DNA of 64,000 nucleotides from Candidatus Fermentithermobacillaceae bacterium (GTDB lineage Bacteria > Bacillota > Sulfobacillia > Fermentithermobacillales > Fermentithermobacillaceae), in NCBI GenBank assembly GCA_012842685.1, contig DUSI01000018.1, forward strand, positions 1 through 64,000, in the 5' to 3' direction. Position 1 is the stretch's first letter, and each line of letters begins with the position of its first letter. The notes under the pieces are model-generated. The model was not told the DNA's origin. It ran no database searches and saw only the letters and a program-made list of their open reading frames with translations. Below, piece after piece: positions 1-9,173 of this stretch. Position numbers and translations under genes: made by a program.

Positions 1-319
1 AAGACTCGAGCACGGGCAACGCTCTCGAATGTGCGCACTCTCAGAGTCTCGACGGCACTGTACTGGAAACGTGCCAGAACAAGATTGAGCGCCCACGAAT
101 TAAGTATGGCCCCAGTCTGGATAATGATCATTTTCAGCAGGGCGGCCAAAACCTGCGGATTTCGCTCGATTATCCGATCGACTACTTGCCGATAAAGCAG
201 GGGACTCAACACAGAAAAAGGGTGCCCAGCAGAACGCACCCTGCGATGGGCAGAAGAAAGACTCTCTCGTGCGCCAGCGTTCTTGACAGTATCTTAAGTT
301 TGAGAGGCGCTGAGTTCAC
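1..319 (-). pseudogene. ABC exporter (transmembrane domain, N-terminal part), frameshifted and running off the left edge
   Basis: Minus-strand reading from a GTG at 319 gives VNSAPLKLKILSRTLAHERVFLLPIAGCVLLGTLF, then a stop (LC*). Adding one base in the A5/T5 run near 213-218 continues into SVLSPLLYRQVVDRIIERNPQVLAALLKMIIIQTGAILNSWALNLVLARFQYSAVETLRVRTFESVARAR, typical of an ABC exporter TMD, open to base 1. A GGAGG lies upstream of the GTG. Confidence 0.6.
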
Positions 320-870
320 CACGAACACCCTCCGAGAGCTCCCTTGTTCTTTTCTTAGCTGGCTCCACAAAGTAGTGCTCCACCACTGCCTCAATAGTAG
401 TTCGGACGATGCGACATCTTGTAGGCCAAGGCTTCCAGTGGGAGCCAGTTGCCTGGATATTCTCCGCATAACAGCCTCCACCGCAAAAATAGCGTGCCCA
501 GCATGAGGAACACGGTTCGTGGTCGTCCACGCAGTGATTTGGGAATAGCTCCATGAGTCTGGCTGAGTCGACGCCACTCCATACATCGCCAAGCCGGTAT
601 TCAGGTAATATCAAGCGATGGCACGCAAAGAGGCTTCCATCCGGTGTCACAGCGACGCCATTGTACCCACACTGCAAAACCAATGCAGGTGGGCAGCTGT
701 CCGAACCTTCGATAGTACTAATTGAACGTAAATTGAACCAGATGCTGACCCTCCTCGTATGAGTCTGCGAATATCGTCGCAGTACCGATCCACATCCTCG
801 GAAGTAAGAGCCAGCCTTGATTCACCGGATATCGGCTGACGGAAAGATGTAGCTTGGACTTTCTGCCTTT
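294..870 (-). pseudogene. Radical SAM/SPASM-domain protein, C-terminal remnant (5'-truncated and frameshifted)
   Basis: The 294..683 frame carries a full SPASM signature: CGYNGVAVTPDGSLFAC (CX10GX4C) and CSSCWARYFCGGGC (CX2CX5CX3C), then a further Cys (TRC). Plausible upstream protein (KVQATSFRQPISGESRLALTSEDVDRYCDDIRRLI) is in a different frame, so there is a frameshift near 735-765. Homology stops about 840-875, where a plus-strand ORF begins. The radical SAM CxxxCxxC core is absent. Confidence 0.65.
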
Positions 871-878
871 CCCAGCCC

Positions 879-1655
879 GTGAAGCAGGGAGAAGATGGCA
901 TATGGTGCGTCGAGCGCTGGCGTGACCAAGCGGGCAACGTTTATCCATATTTCCCACTTTCGAAATCGCCGTCGAGAGAGTACTACGCTGCCTTGCAGTC
1001 CAAGGAAGAGGCAAGGCGCCAGGATTCCCAGTTTGATCCGGAAAAATCCTACTTCAACCCGGAATATGTTGCGTTCATGCTTGTCAGAGAGATCCTCGGC
1101 CACGACCCGCACCCCGCGAGTTTCGAGCGCGTTGAAAACTCCGACCTCGCCGAGGAACTGTTCAAGAGGTCATCGGGAGACAGCGTTTTTTCGCTCGGCA
1201 TCACAGGCCCCGCTTCCTGGGACATCCTGCGGCTTGGCGTCCACCCGACAGGCTTCCCGTTTGGGCTTGACCTCACCGTGGATAGCAGCGAAAGCTTCGA
1301 GGCGGAAGGTCTGGGTCAGGTGACGATCGTCGCAACCGACGGGTTCCAGCTGAAGTACCTCCATTCGAAAGGACTCTATGTCGTCTACTGCATCCGGACC
1401 GTCAGGGAAGGGCACTGGTGTGCGGGGGTCGCCGTCGGAGATCTGGAGGACACGATCTGGAACCGCTGGCAGCCTGAGCAGCTGAAGAAGGTCGATAGGC
1501 TCAGCTTCGAAGACGAAGAGTGGTTCGGCGAGAGCTACGACTACGGTTATGTCCACGTACAAGATGGCGGCACGAAGAGCCTTCTGTATCTCATCCGAGA
1601 CGGGCGGATCGCCGGCATCGGACTGGTGGATGGGATCTTTGGCTCGATGTACTGA
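879..1655 (+). CDS. Hypothetical protein, probably 5'-truncated at the upstream junction
   Basis: 258-aa ORF with a GTG start and no recognisable signal peptide or N-terminal domain. It starts abruptly (VKQGEDGIWCVERW...) next to the truncated minus-strand remnant. Confidence 0.55.
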   Translation: MKQGEDGIWCVERWRDQAGNVYPYFPLSKSPSREYYAALQSKEEARRQDSQFDPEKSYFNPEYVAFMLVREILGHDPHPASFERVENSDLAEELFKRSSGDSVFSLGITGPASWDILRLGVHPTGFPFGLDLTVDSSESFEAEGLGQVTIVATDGFQLKYLHSKGLYVVYCIRTVREGHWCAGVAVGDLEDTIWNRWQPEQLKKVDRLSFEDEEWFGESYDYGYVHVQDGGTKSLLYLIRDGRIAGIGLVDGIFGSMY

Positions 1656-1778
1656 TCGGTGAGATAGGCTGTGAGATGCCAGGCAGGATTGGCCGGCCCG
1701 CGAGATACGCAGGTATCCTGAGGGAACCAGTGGAAACACTATTAGAAGTTCTCCAGGTAAGAGCGAGGAGGAAAGCAG

Positions 1779-2273
1779 ATGGCTGAAAGCAAGACGCTCG
1801 AGAATCTGATGAAGGCGTTTGCCGGAGAATCTCAAGCCAACAGGAAGTACACGTCTTACGCCAGGCAGGCCGAAAAAGAAGGAAAGCTCAACGTCGCCAA
1901 GCTGTTCAGGGTGGCGGCCGACGCTGAAGCCATTCATGCCGCAAGGCAGCTGGAGCTCGCAGGAAAGCTGTGTTCGACCGCCGATAACCTGAAAGACGGT
2001 ATCGCCGGCGAGACATATGAGTACACGGAGATGTATCCAGAGTTCGTGAAGACAGCAGAGGCCGAGGGGAACAGGGCCGCTGTCATCGCATTTACGCAAG
2101 CCATGAGGGCGGAAGAGGTTCACGCCAAGCTCTATAAGGAAGCGCTTGAGAACCTCGAACAGACCGAGGAAGTTTTCTACTACCTGTGCCCGGTGTGCGG
2201 CAACATCGAGAAAGCCGCTCCCGACCGATGTCCCATCTGCGGCGTGCCCGGAGAGAGGTTCATCAAGTACTAA
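1779..2273 (+). CDS. rbr: Rubrerythrin
   Basis: Ferritin-like diiron domain (AFAGESQANRKYTSYARQAEKEG...EAIHAARQLE) and a C-terminal rubredoxin-like CPVCGNIEKAAPDRCPICG. SD gaggaggaaagcag before the ATG. Confidence 0.95.
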   Translation: MAESKTLENLMKAFAGESQANRKYTSYARQAEKEGKLNVAKLFRVAADAEAIHAARQLELAGKLCSTADNLKDGIAGETYEYTEMYPEFVKTAEAEGNRAAVIAFTQAMRAEEVHAKLYKEALENLEQTEEVFYYLCPVCGNIEKAAPDRCPICGVPGERFIKY

Positions 2274-2489
2274 CCACCGTCGTCGACTGAGGACCTCGGA
2301 GTGGGGGGAGAAGTGCCGTGTCCAATACAGGAAAGCGTGCGAGAAACGTGATCCCCCATCTCCGTGGTCTCGTCACGTGGCGCCTTGGAGAGAACTAAGT
2401 CCGCGAGATCGGGGCCTGTATGGAAAGAGTGTGTCATCTCATAGGAGGAAAGTGAGACAATACGCGAGTCTGAAATCCAGAGAACGCCG

Positions 2490-2513
2490 GCCCCGGGCAT
2501 TGCTGCCCGGGGC
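2490..2513. terminator. Hairpin terminator between convergent rbr and potD
   Basis: Perfect stem GCCCCGGGCA-TTGC-TGCCCGGGGC between convergent genes. Confidence 0.7.
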
Positions 2514-2549
2514 TGACATTTCGTCTCGTGCTATGAAAGATGGCAGTTC

Positions 2550-3623
2550 CTAGCTCTGCCCACAAGCCGCCTTGAACTCTGTCCAGATCCTCGTGTGGAC
2601 TTCCTCGGCGTCGGCGCCGACGACACGGATCATCTCCATGTCCTCATTGAAGCCTTCGGGCAGTGTGAGGAAATCTCTGTATTCCTCGCTGATGAGCTCG
2701 TCTGCCGCCTTGTTGGTGCAGTAGTAACCGAGCCACTCGAAACACTCGGCAGAGACTTCAGGGTCGAGGATGAAGTTTATGAACTTGTGCGCGGCATCGG
2801 GATGGGGGGCCTTTGACGGTATGAACTTGGCCATTACGCCAAAGCCGATGCCTTCCTTCGGGAACACGACCTTGAGGTCGGGGTTCGCCAGCTTGGCCAT
2901 CGTTACCTGAGATGTGTACATGATCGCCGCGTCTATCTCGCCGGAGAGCAGGTCATCCTGGAGGTTGTCGTCCTTGATGACCCTGATGTTGGGTGCCAGA
3001 TCGAGGAGTTTCCGGCCCGCTGCTTCGATCGCTCCGAGATCCTCTGTGTTGAAGCTCTCGCCGAGGACCTTGAGGGCCATGCCGTTAATGACGCGGTAGT
3101 TGGCGATGATACCCACGCTGTCTTTCAGAGACGGATCCCAAAGGTCCGCGTAGGCTTCGATCTCTATCGGTACTGCGTCAGGGTTGTACACGATGGTCAG
3201 TACGCCTGCGCCGTACGGCACAGTGTACTCATCGTTGGGGTCATAGAACTGACCCTGGTATATGGGGTTCACATTGCCGATATTGGGGATCTTGGAGAGG
3301 TCGAGCTTCTGCGCCAGCCCCTTCGAGATCACAGCCTCGAGGATGTAGTCGTCGGCGATGACCAGGTCGTAATCCCCGCCGCCCGAGGCCTCGAGCTTGG
3401 CCAGCATCGTTTCGTTGAAGTCGAAAGTGCTGTAGTTAACCTTGATGCCGGTTTCATCTTCGAACCGGGCTAGTACCTCTTCAGGGAACATGCCTTCCCA
3501 CGTGAAGAGGTTCAGTTCTTTGTCCTGAAGCCCATCTGCAGACGGTGTCGCGGGGGCCTTTTGGCACGCGGCCAGGCTAACGAGCAAGGCCAATACTATC
3601 GCGCATCCGAGAAGCTTCTTCAC
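2550..3623 (-). CDS. potD: Spermidine/putrescine ABC transporter substrate-binding lipoprotein
   Basis: Lipobox LLVSLAAC; PotD-like ELNLFTWEGMFPEEVLARFEDETGIKVNYSTFDFNETMLAKLEA; adjacent to potABC. Confidence 0.92.
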   Translation of the reverse strand: MKKLLGCAIVLALLVSLAACQKAPATPSADGLQDKELNLFTWEGMFPEEVLARFEDETGIKVNYSTFDFNETMLAKLEASGGGDYDLVIADDYILEAVISKGLAQKLDLSKIPNIGNVNPIYQGQFYDPNDEYTVPYGAGVLTIVYNPDAVPIEIEAYADLWDPSLKDSVGIIANYRVINGMALKVLGESFNTEDLGAIEAAGRKLLDLAPNIRVIKDDNLQDDLLSGEIDAAIMYTSQVTMAKLANPDLKVVFPKEGIGFGVMAKFIPSKAPHPDAAHKFINFILDPEVSAECFEWLGYYCTNKAADELISEEYRDFLTLPEGFNEDMEMIRVVGADAEEVHTRIWTEFKAACGQS

Positions 3624-4419
3624 TTGTTATCCTCCTCTCAGTTTTTCTGACGTTCTTCCTTGCGAAGTGGGCCGACAGGAGAACTATAAGCATTGTGCTC
3701 AAGAACATGAGAGTGCACAAGGCGTTAATCTTGGGAGTGACTCCTGTCTTGAGCTGCGTATAGATCTTGAGCGGTAGGGTGTTCGTGTTTACTCCCGTGA
3801 CAAACACGCTTATGACGACATCATCCAGGCTCATGGCGAAGGAAAGCAGCATACCCGATGTAATCGCCGGCAGGATGAGCGGCAGCGTGATGTCCCAGAA
3901 CACATTCCAGTCGGTGGCCCCCAAATCCTTGGCAGATTCTTCGTAGCTCTTATCCAGCCCCACGAGGCGCGCTTTCACCAGCATGTACACGTACGGGATG
4001 CAGAACGACGTGTGCGCGACGACGAGCGTCACCATGCCGAAGGGGAGCCTCATGAGCGTGAAGTACACGAGGAAGACCATCCCCAGGATGATCTCGGGGA
4101 TCATTATGGGAAGCGTCGAGAGGTACTCGATGATCCCCTTACCCCTCAGGTTTGCCTTGGGCATCCCCACGGCTGCCAGGGTGCCTATGACCGCGGCCGC
4201 AAGGCTGCTTATAGTGGCCAGGATGAGGCTATTGGTCACGGCGTCCATGATGTCCCTGTCGCGGAAGAGGTCCCTGTACCACCTGAGAGACCAGCCTCCC
4301 CATACGGAACTGATCCTGCTCTCGTTAAAGGAGTAAATGATGACGAGCAGTATGGGCACATACATGAGCGCCAGCACGACCCCAAGATACAGTCCCGGAA
4401 GCTTGCTCTTCTTTTTCAT
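3577..4419 (-). CDS. potC: Spermidine/putrescine ABC transporter permease
   Basis: Multi-TM BPD-type permease with an EAA-like loop (EESAKDLGATDWNVFWDITLPLILPAI); operon context. Confidence 0.92.
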   Translation of the reverse strand: MKKKSKLPGLYLGVVLALMYVPILLVIIYSFNESRISSVWGGWSLRWYRDLFRDRDIMDAVTNSLILATISSLAAAVIGTLAAVGMPKANLRGKGIIEYLSTLPIMIPEIILGMVFLVYFTLMRLPFGMVTLVVAHTSFCIPYVYMLVKARLVGLDKSYEESAKDLGATDWNVFWDITLPLILPAITSGMLLSFAMSLDDVVISVFVTGVNTNTLPLKIYTQLKTGVTPKINALCTLMFLSTMLIVLLSAHFARKNVRKTERRITSEEASRMRDSIGLAR

Positions 4420-5348
4420 ACCAGCCCCTCCAGGTCTTTAACCCCCGATACCTTGCGGTAAAGGGCGATCATGAGGCTCGTCAGGATCAGTAGGACGACC
4501 GAAAGCGCGGCGGCGAAAGGCCAGTTGCGCGCCTTCATGAGCTGTTCTTGGATGAGGTTTCCGACCAGAATTACCTTGTTGCCTCCCAAGATGTCGGCGA
4601 TGAAGAAAAGCCCCATGGAAGGGATGAACGTGAGCACAACGCCCGACAGAAGCCCCGGGATGGTCAGTCTGAAGGACACTGTGATGAAGGCCTGCCAGGG
4701 CGTGGCGCCGAGGTCCCGGGCTGCCTCGACGAGCTGCCAGTCGAGTTTCTCGGCGCTGGAGTACACGGCGAAAATCATAAACGGCAAGAGGGCGTAAATC
4801 ATGCCCACGACCACTGCCGAGTAGGTGTACAGAAGCTTTAGGGGAGAAGCGATAATTCCCAGCCCCATGAGGATCTTGTCCAGAACCCCGTTGGCCCGGA
4901 AGATGATTATCCAGCCGTAGAGCCTTATCAGAGAACTGGTCCAGAAGGGGATCATGAGGAGGAGCATCATCCTCCGTTTCCACACGGCGCTCAGGCGGGC
5001 CATGAAGTACCCAAACGGGTATCCTACCAGGGCAGCAAAGAAGGTAGTGATCAGAGCCAGCTTCAGCGATTCGTAGAAAGTCTTGAGGTATACGGGTTCC
5101 AGGATCTTCTTGTAGTTGGACCAGGTGAATTCCTTTATGACACCCCATGTTTCGGCCCGCGTGAGGAAGCTCAAGACCACCATGTAGACCAGAGGTCCGA
5201 CAACGAATAGAAGCGTGAACGCATAGATCGGCATCACCGAGATGGTCGCGGCGCTGAACAGCTTTCGGAAAGCGAATTTACGTCCCTGAGGCTTTTCCCC
5301 GGGGTCGGGAGCAGCCGTAGAACTGGCCTTGATCTCTGCGTCCATCAT
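4416..5348 (-). CDS. potB: Spermidine/putrescine ABC transporter permease
   Basis: BPD permease with EAARDLGATPWQAFITVSFRLTIPGLLSG. Start placed at 5348: GGAGG upstream, and ATGA overlap with the potA stop. Confidence 0.92.
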   Translation of the reverse strand: MMDAEIKASSTAAPDPGEKPQGRKFAFRKLFSAATISVMPIYAFTLLFVVGPLVYMVVLSFLTRAETWGVIKEFTWSNYKKILEPVYLKTFYESLKLALITTFFAALVGYPFGYFMARLSAVWKRRMMLLLMIPFWTSSLIRLYGWIIIFRANGVLDKILMGLGIIASPLKLLYTYSAVVVGMIYALLPFMIFAVYSSAEKLDWQLVEAARDLGATPWQAFITVSFRLTIPGLLSGVVLTFIPSMGLFFIADILGGNKVILVGNLIQEQLMKARNWPFAAALSVVLLILTSLMIALYRKVSGVKDLEGLV

Positions 5349-6427
5349 GCTTCCTCCAGGTCCACGATTACGCCTTGTTCGGGCAGCCACGTGATAAGCA
5401 CGTGGTCACCTGCCTTGAGCGGCGAATCGAGGCCCTGCTTGCTGGAGACGAACTCTGACCCATCAGATAGGGAGAGGATGATCTGGAGCACACCCCCGGC
5501 GTAGTGTTTTTCCTTTACGATTGCCCGGAGCCCGCTGCCGTCCGCCGTTTCTCCGGCCACGAGAGTGACCGACTCGCGCCTTACAGCCACCGTAATGGCT
5601 TGTCCATCCCGTATCTTCGCCCCACGGGTGCTTACCAGCCCAAAACCATAGGGTGTTTCTAGGCGAATGATGCTGTCGCCCGCGTTGTACGCCTTTCCCT
5701 GAAGCAGGTTCGCCGACCCCACAAAACGGGCGACGTAGCTAGTCTTGGGCCGGTCGTAGACTTCTGCCGGCGTCCCGATCTGCTCGAATTTGCCGTCGCG
5801 CATGACCGCTATGCGGTCGGACATGTTGAGCGCTTCTTCCTGGTCGTGGGTGATATAGATGAAGGTCACGCCGAGCCGCTTCTGGAGCCTCTTGAGTTCG
5901 ATCTGCATCTGGTGCCTGAGCTGCAGGTCGAGGGCTCCCAGAGGCTCATCCAGGAGCAGCACCGCCGGCTGGTTGACTATAGCCCTGGCTATGGCCACGC
6001 GTTGCTTCTGCCCGCCCGAAAGCTCGTCGGGCATCCGTTTTTCATACCCGCTCAGCTGCACCAGCTCCAGGGCTTCTTTTACCGTCTTGGCGATCGTCTG
6101 TTTGTCTGTTTTCTTGAGCTTCAGGCTGTAGGCGATGTTCGCCTCCACGTTCATGTGAGGGAAAAGGGCGTAGTTTTGAAATACCGTGTTCACGTTGCGC
6201 TTGTTGGGTTCAAGGTCCGTGACGTCCTTTCCGGCCAAAAACACGCGGCCGCGGTCGGGCGTCTCAAGGCCTGCTATGATGCGGAGCGTTGTGGTCTTCC
6301 CGCACCCTGACGGACCCAATAGGGTTATGAACTCGCCCTTCCTGACAGTCAGATCTATGCCGTTAAGTACCCGAACATCGCCAAAGCTCTTCTCAATCTG
6401 AACGAGCTCTAGGATCACATCGCTCAT
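5345..6427 (-). CDS. potA: Spermidine/putrescine ABC transporter ATP-binding protein
   Basis: Walker A GPSGCGKTTTLR, signature LSGGQKQRVAIARA, Walker B VLLLDEPLGALD, C-terminal TOBE-like domain. Confidence 0.95.
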   Translation of the reverse strand: MSDVILELVQIEKSFGDVRVLNGIDLTVRKGEFITLLGPSGCGKTTTLRIIAGLETPDRGRVFLAGKDVTDLEPNKRNVNTVFQNYALFPHMNVEANIAYSLKLKKTDKQTIAKTVKEALELVQLSGYEKRMPDELSGGQKQRVAIARAIVNQPAVLLLDEPLGALDLQLRHQMQIELKRLQKRLGVTFIYITHDQEEALNMSDRIAVMRDGKFEQIGTPAEVYDRPKTSYVARFVGSANLLQGKAYNAGDSIIRLETPYGFGLVSTRGAKIRDGQAITVAVRRESVTLVAGETADGSGLRAIVKEKHYAGGVLQIILSLSDGSEFVSSKQGLDSPLKAGDHVLITWLPEQGVIVDLEEA

Positions 6428-6817
6428 TCCGCTCGGTACCTGCTCTCCAAGTAGTCATTTGGGACAATGCTGCAACCATTATATCGTACACCGTACTTTT
6501 CTGATATGGGATTTGTAGCGGTGTTTCGGTGATTTCAGCCAATGGAGTTTAACGTTCCGTCCGTCACCTTGAGGCGGCGTCATGGCCTCAAGGCGCAGTG
6601 TCGGTGCCCAGCCGATTATGCTGGATAGACAAGACACAAATCTGTGATAACACCCTAATGCCGCTTGTGTCACTAGAACACAAAAAACCCCACATTGGCA
6701 GGGCCATTCTGAGCCAATACCGTTGTTCTTTTGACCCCCGTGTGCTAAGATGATGTGGATAGTGCACACAAGCACAAAGTAGACAGAAACCTCTGATCGA
6801 ACAGGGATGGAGAAACC

Positions 6818-7312
6818 ATGAAGCTCGATGTTAGGAAACTTGCCTACACTGCAGTACTGACGGCATTAGCTTTGGCGTTTCAGCTAGGTTCGCTACCCCA
6901 GCCGGTTACAGGTCCCGCCATCAACGCGGTTCTGTACGTCTCTTCTATTTTCGTACATCCCTTGAGTGGTGTGCTTGTGGGTTTTATCACACCTTGGATG
7001 GCGCTTGTGACGGGCATCATGAAGCTGGCTCCCGCGATTCCGGTGATAATGGCGGGAAACGCCTCCTTGTCGCTGGTCGCCGGTTACGGACGGGTCAACA
7101 AGTATGTGGCCATGGGTTTGGCCGCGGTGGTCAAGTGGGCAGTCATGACGCTCGGTGTTAAGTACCTGCTCTCCACAGGGACCAACATCCCCCCTGCGGC
7201 TTATACCTCACTCACGATAACCCAGCTGTTCACTGCTCTCGGAGGAGCAGTCGTCGCCGCCATAGTTCTCGAAGCTCTGGCGAGGTTTAGGCATGGAAAA
7301 GGCCAGTCCTGA
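6818..7312 (+). CDS. ECF transporter S component-like membrane protein
   Basis: 164-aa multi-TM protein beginning MKLDVRKLAYTAVLTALALAFQL, typical of ECF S components; its 3' end overlaps the next gene. Confidence 0.7.
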   Translation: MKLDVRKLAYTAVLTALALAFQLGSLPQPVTGPAINAVLYVSSIFVHPLSGVLVGFITPWMALVTGIMKLAPAIPVIMAGNASLSLVAGYGRVNKYVAMGLAAVVKWAVMTLGVKYLLSTGTNIPPAAYTSLTITQLFTALGGAVVAAIVLEALARFRHGKGQS

Positions 7313-9173
7313 GCCACGTGTGCTGTTCGAGGTAGCCATCTCTCGCGGCGAGTTCGCGAGGATAGGTGAGGAGACTTCCGGGCTCAAGCGGAGTCTCTTG
7401 GGCATCGGTTTCCCCGCGGAGGCGTCCAGACGGGCCCTAATCGCCGCGTATGAGCTCGGCATGAACATCATAATCCACGCCAGGGAAGGTATCTTGAGGC
7501 TCCTCTGGAACAACGGAAAAGTGCAGATAACCGCCGAAGACACAGGCCCCGGCATCCCCGACATAGCCCTCGCCATGAAAGAGGGGTACTCGACCGCTCC
7601 CGAGCACATACGCGAGATGGGTTTCGGGGCGGGAATGGGCCTTCCCAACGCCAGGAAGGCGTCGGACGAATTCCATATCGAGTCTCAGGTAGGTAAGGGC
7701 ACGAGAGTCGTCTGCACGGTTGCTCCCGGACCGGAAGACCTGCACGCGTCCTCGTATTTCCACTCGGTCCGGCTGGAACCTGAGCGTTGCAAGGGGTGCA
7801 CCAACTGCATCAAGGGCTGTCCCACGGAAGCGATAAGGGTAAGGGACGGCAAAGCCTTTATCCTCGAGGACAGGTGTATAGACTGCGGCGAGTGCATAAG
7901 GCGCTGCCCCAACATGGCCAAGACCGCTGTGAGCGATTCTTGGGAGTCCCTTTCGATTCTGGATTACAAGATCGCCCTGGTGCCGCCGTCTTTCTACGGT
8001 TCTTTTGCCGACATGACGCCAGATGAAGTGAGGGCGGCTCTCCTCGCTACAGGCGGTTTTGACGAAGTCTTCGATGTAGCGGTGGCGGCCGATCTGTGCT
8101 CTGAGCTGATGAGGGACTACATAGAAAGAAGGCCCGGTGAAGGGCCCTTTATTTCACCGGCGTGTCCCGCGGTCCTCCGCCTCATACAGGTCAAGTACCC
8201 GTCCATCCTTGGACGAGTGATACCTTGTGAAGCCCCTATGGAAGTCGCCGCTTGGCTTGCCAAGACCAAGATCCGGCGAGATAGGTCCGTAAAGAACCCG
8301 GCCGCCGTTTTCATATCTCCTTGTCCGGCCAAGATCACCGCTTCCAGGCAGCCGGTCGGCAGGGGACGCTCCCTCGTGGACGCGTCCATATCGGCCGCCC
8401 AGGCATTCCTTTGGGTGCGGGAGCACAAGGGGATCCCCCTTCCTGAGGGCGTCCCGCGGTTCCCGGTGTCGTCGGGCTCCGGTATCGGCTGGGGCAAGGC
8501 GGGCGGCGAGATGGCAGCCGTGGGCCTCACGGGGCTGTCGGTGGACGGGATATCAAACGTCTCGAGATTCCTGGACGAACTCGAGGCCGGAGGGCTGGAC
8601 GGGCAGGTCGAGTTCATCGAAATGCAGGCCTGCGTAGGTGGGTGCGTTGGAGGGTGTCTCCACGTCACCAATCCTTTCGTCTCGAGGATGAGGCTTGGTA
8701 AGCTGGCCGACCGCTTTAGCGGGGCTTCGCCTCATCGGCTGGTGAGGGAAACCAGCGTGGACCGGCCAGAGCTCTGGTTCAGTCTTAGCCTCCGGCCGAG
8801 GCCTATTTTCCGCCTGGATCCGGATCCCGCGAAGGCCGAGGCCAAACTGGCGGAGATCAAGTCGATCGAGCAGGGCCTACCCGGGCTCGACTGCGGCGCG
8901 TGCGGGGCCCCCACCTGCCGGGCTCTCGCCGAGGATATCGTGCTCGGACGTGGCTCTGAATGGGACTGCACTTTCAAGCTCAGGGAGCGCCTGGGCGAAC
9001 TCGCAAAAGAAGTGGTCGTGCTGGCAGAGAGGCGTCCTCCCGCCATGGCAGGCCCGGAAAGCAGGCCGGCTCACGGTGTTTCTGAAGCAGAGTCTGGTTC
9101 GGACATGGGCGCTGGCGCCGGCGGCCTCTCGCGGACGCAGGGCGGTTCAGTATCCGAGAAGGAGTCGGGTTAG
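7293..9173 (+). CDS. Fusion protein: RsbT/SpoIIAB-like HATPase + 2x[4Fe-4S] ferredoxin + HydS-like [FeFe]-hydrogenase large-subunit domain + RnfB-type Fe-S domain
   Basis: HATPase boxes (ELGMNIIIHA, EDTGPGI, GFGAGMGLPNA); ferredoxin CKGCTNCIKGCP and CIDCGECIRRCP; divergent H-cluster motifs ISPACPAV, ISPCPAK, IEMQACVGGCVGGC; C-terminal LPGLDCGACGAPTCRALAEDIVLG...C. Confidence 0.88.
   Translation: MEKASPEPRVLFEVAISRGEFARIGEETSGLKRSLLGIGFPAEASRRALIAAYELGMNIIIHAREGILRLLWNNGKVQITAEDTGPGIPDIALAMKEGYSTAPEHIREMGFGAGMGLPNARKASDEFHIESQVGKGTRVVCTVAPGPEDLHASSYFHSVRLEPERCKGCTNCIKGCPTEAIRVRDGKAFILEDRCIDCGECIRRCPNMAKTAVSDSWESLSILDYKIALVPPSFYGSFADMTPDEVRAALLATGGFDEVFDVAVAADLCSELMRDYIERRPGEGPFISPACPAVLRLIQVKYPSILGRVIPCEAPMEVAAWLAKTKIRRDRSVKNPAAVFISPCPAKITASRQPVGRGRSLVDASISAAQAFLWVREHKGIPLPEGVPRFPVSSGSGIGWGKAGGEMAAVGLTGLSVDGISNVSRFLDELEAGGLDGQVEFIEMQACVGGCVGGCLHVTNPFVSRMRLGKLADRFSGASPHRLVRETSVDRPELWFSLSLRPRPIFRLDPDPAKAEAKLAEIKSIEQGLPGLDCGACGAPTCRALAEDIVLGRGSEWDCTFKLRERLGELAKEVVVLAERRPPAMAGPESRPAHGVSEAESGSDMGAGAGGLSRTQGGSVSEKESG

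Noticed and set aside
1170-2123. 317-aa minus-strand ORF overlapping the truncated hypothetical gene and rubrerythrin
   Set aside because: Opposes the rubrerythrin gene, which has clear iron-binding motifs; no domain seen.
2449-2553. Short ORF after AGGAGGAAA (GTG RQYASLKSRERRP...) upstream of the rbr terminator
   Set aside because: It reads through the terminator hairpin and has no conserved feature; the SD match alone is not sufficient.
6479-6775. 98-aa minus-strand ORF in the potA/ECF intergenic region
   Set aside because: Biased composition, no motif, covers the putative regulatory region; likely non-coding.
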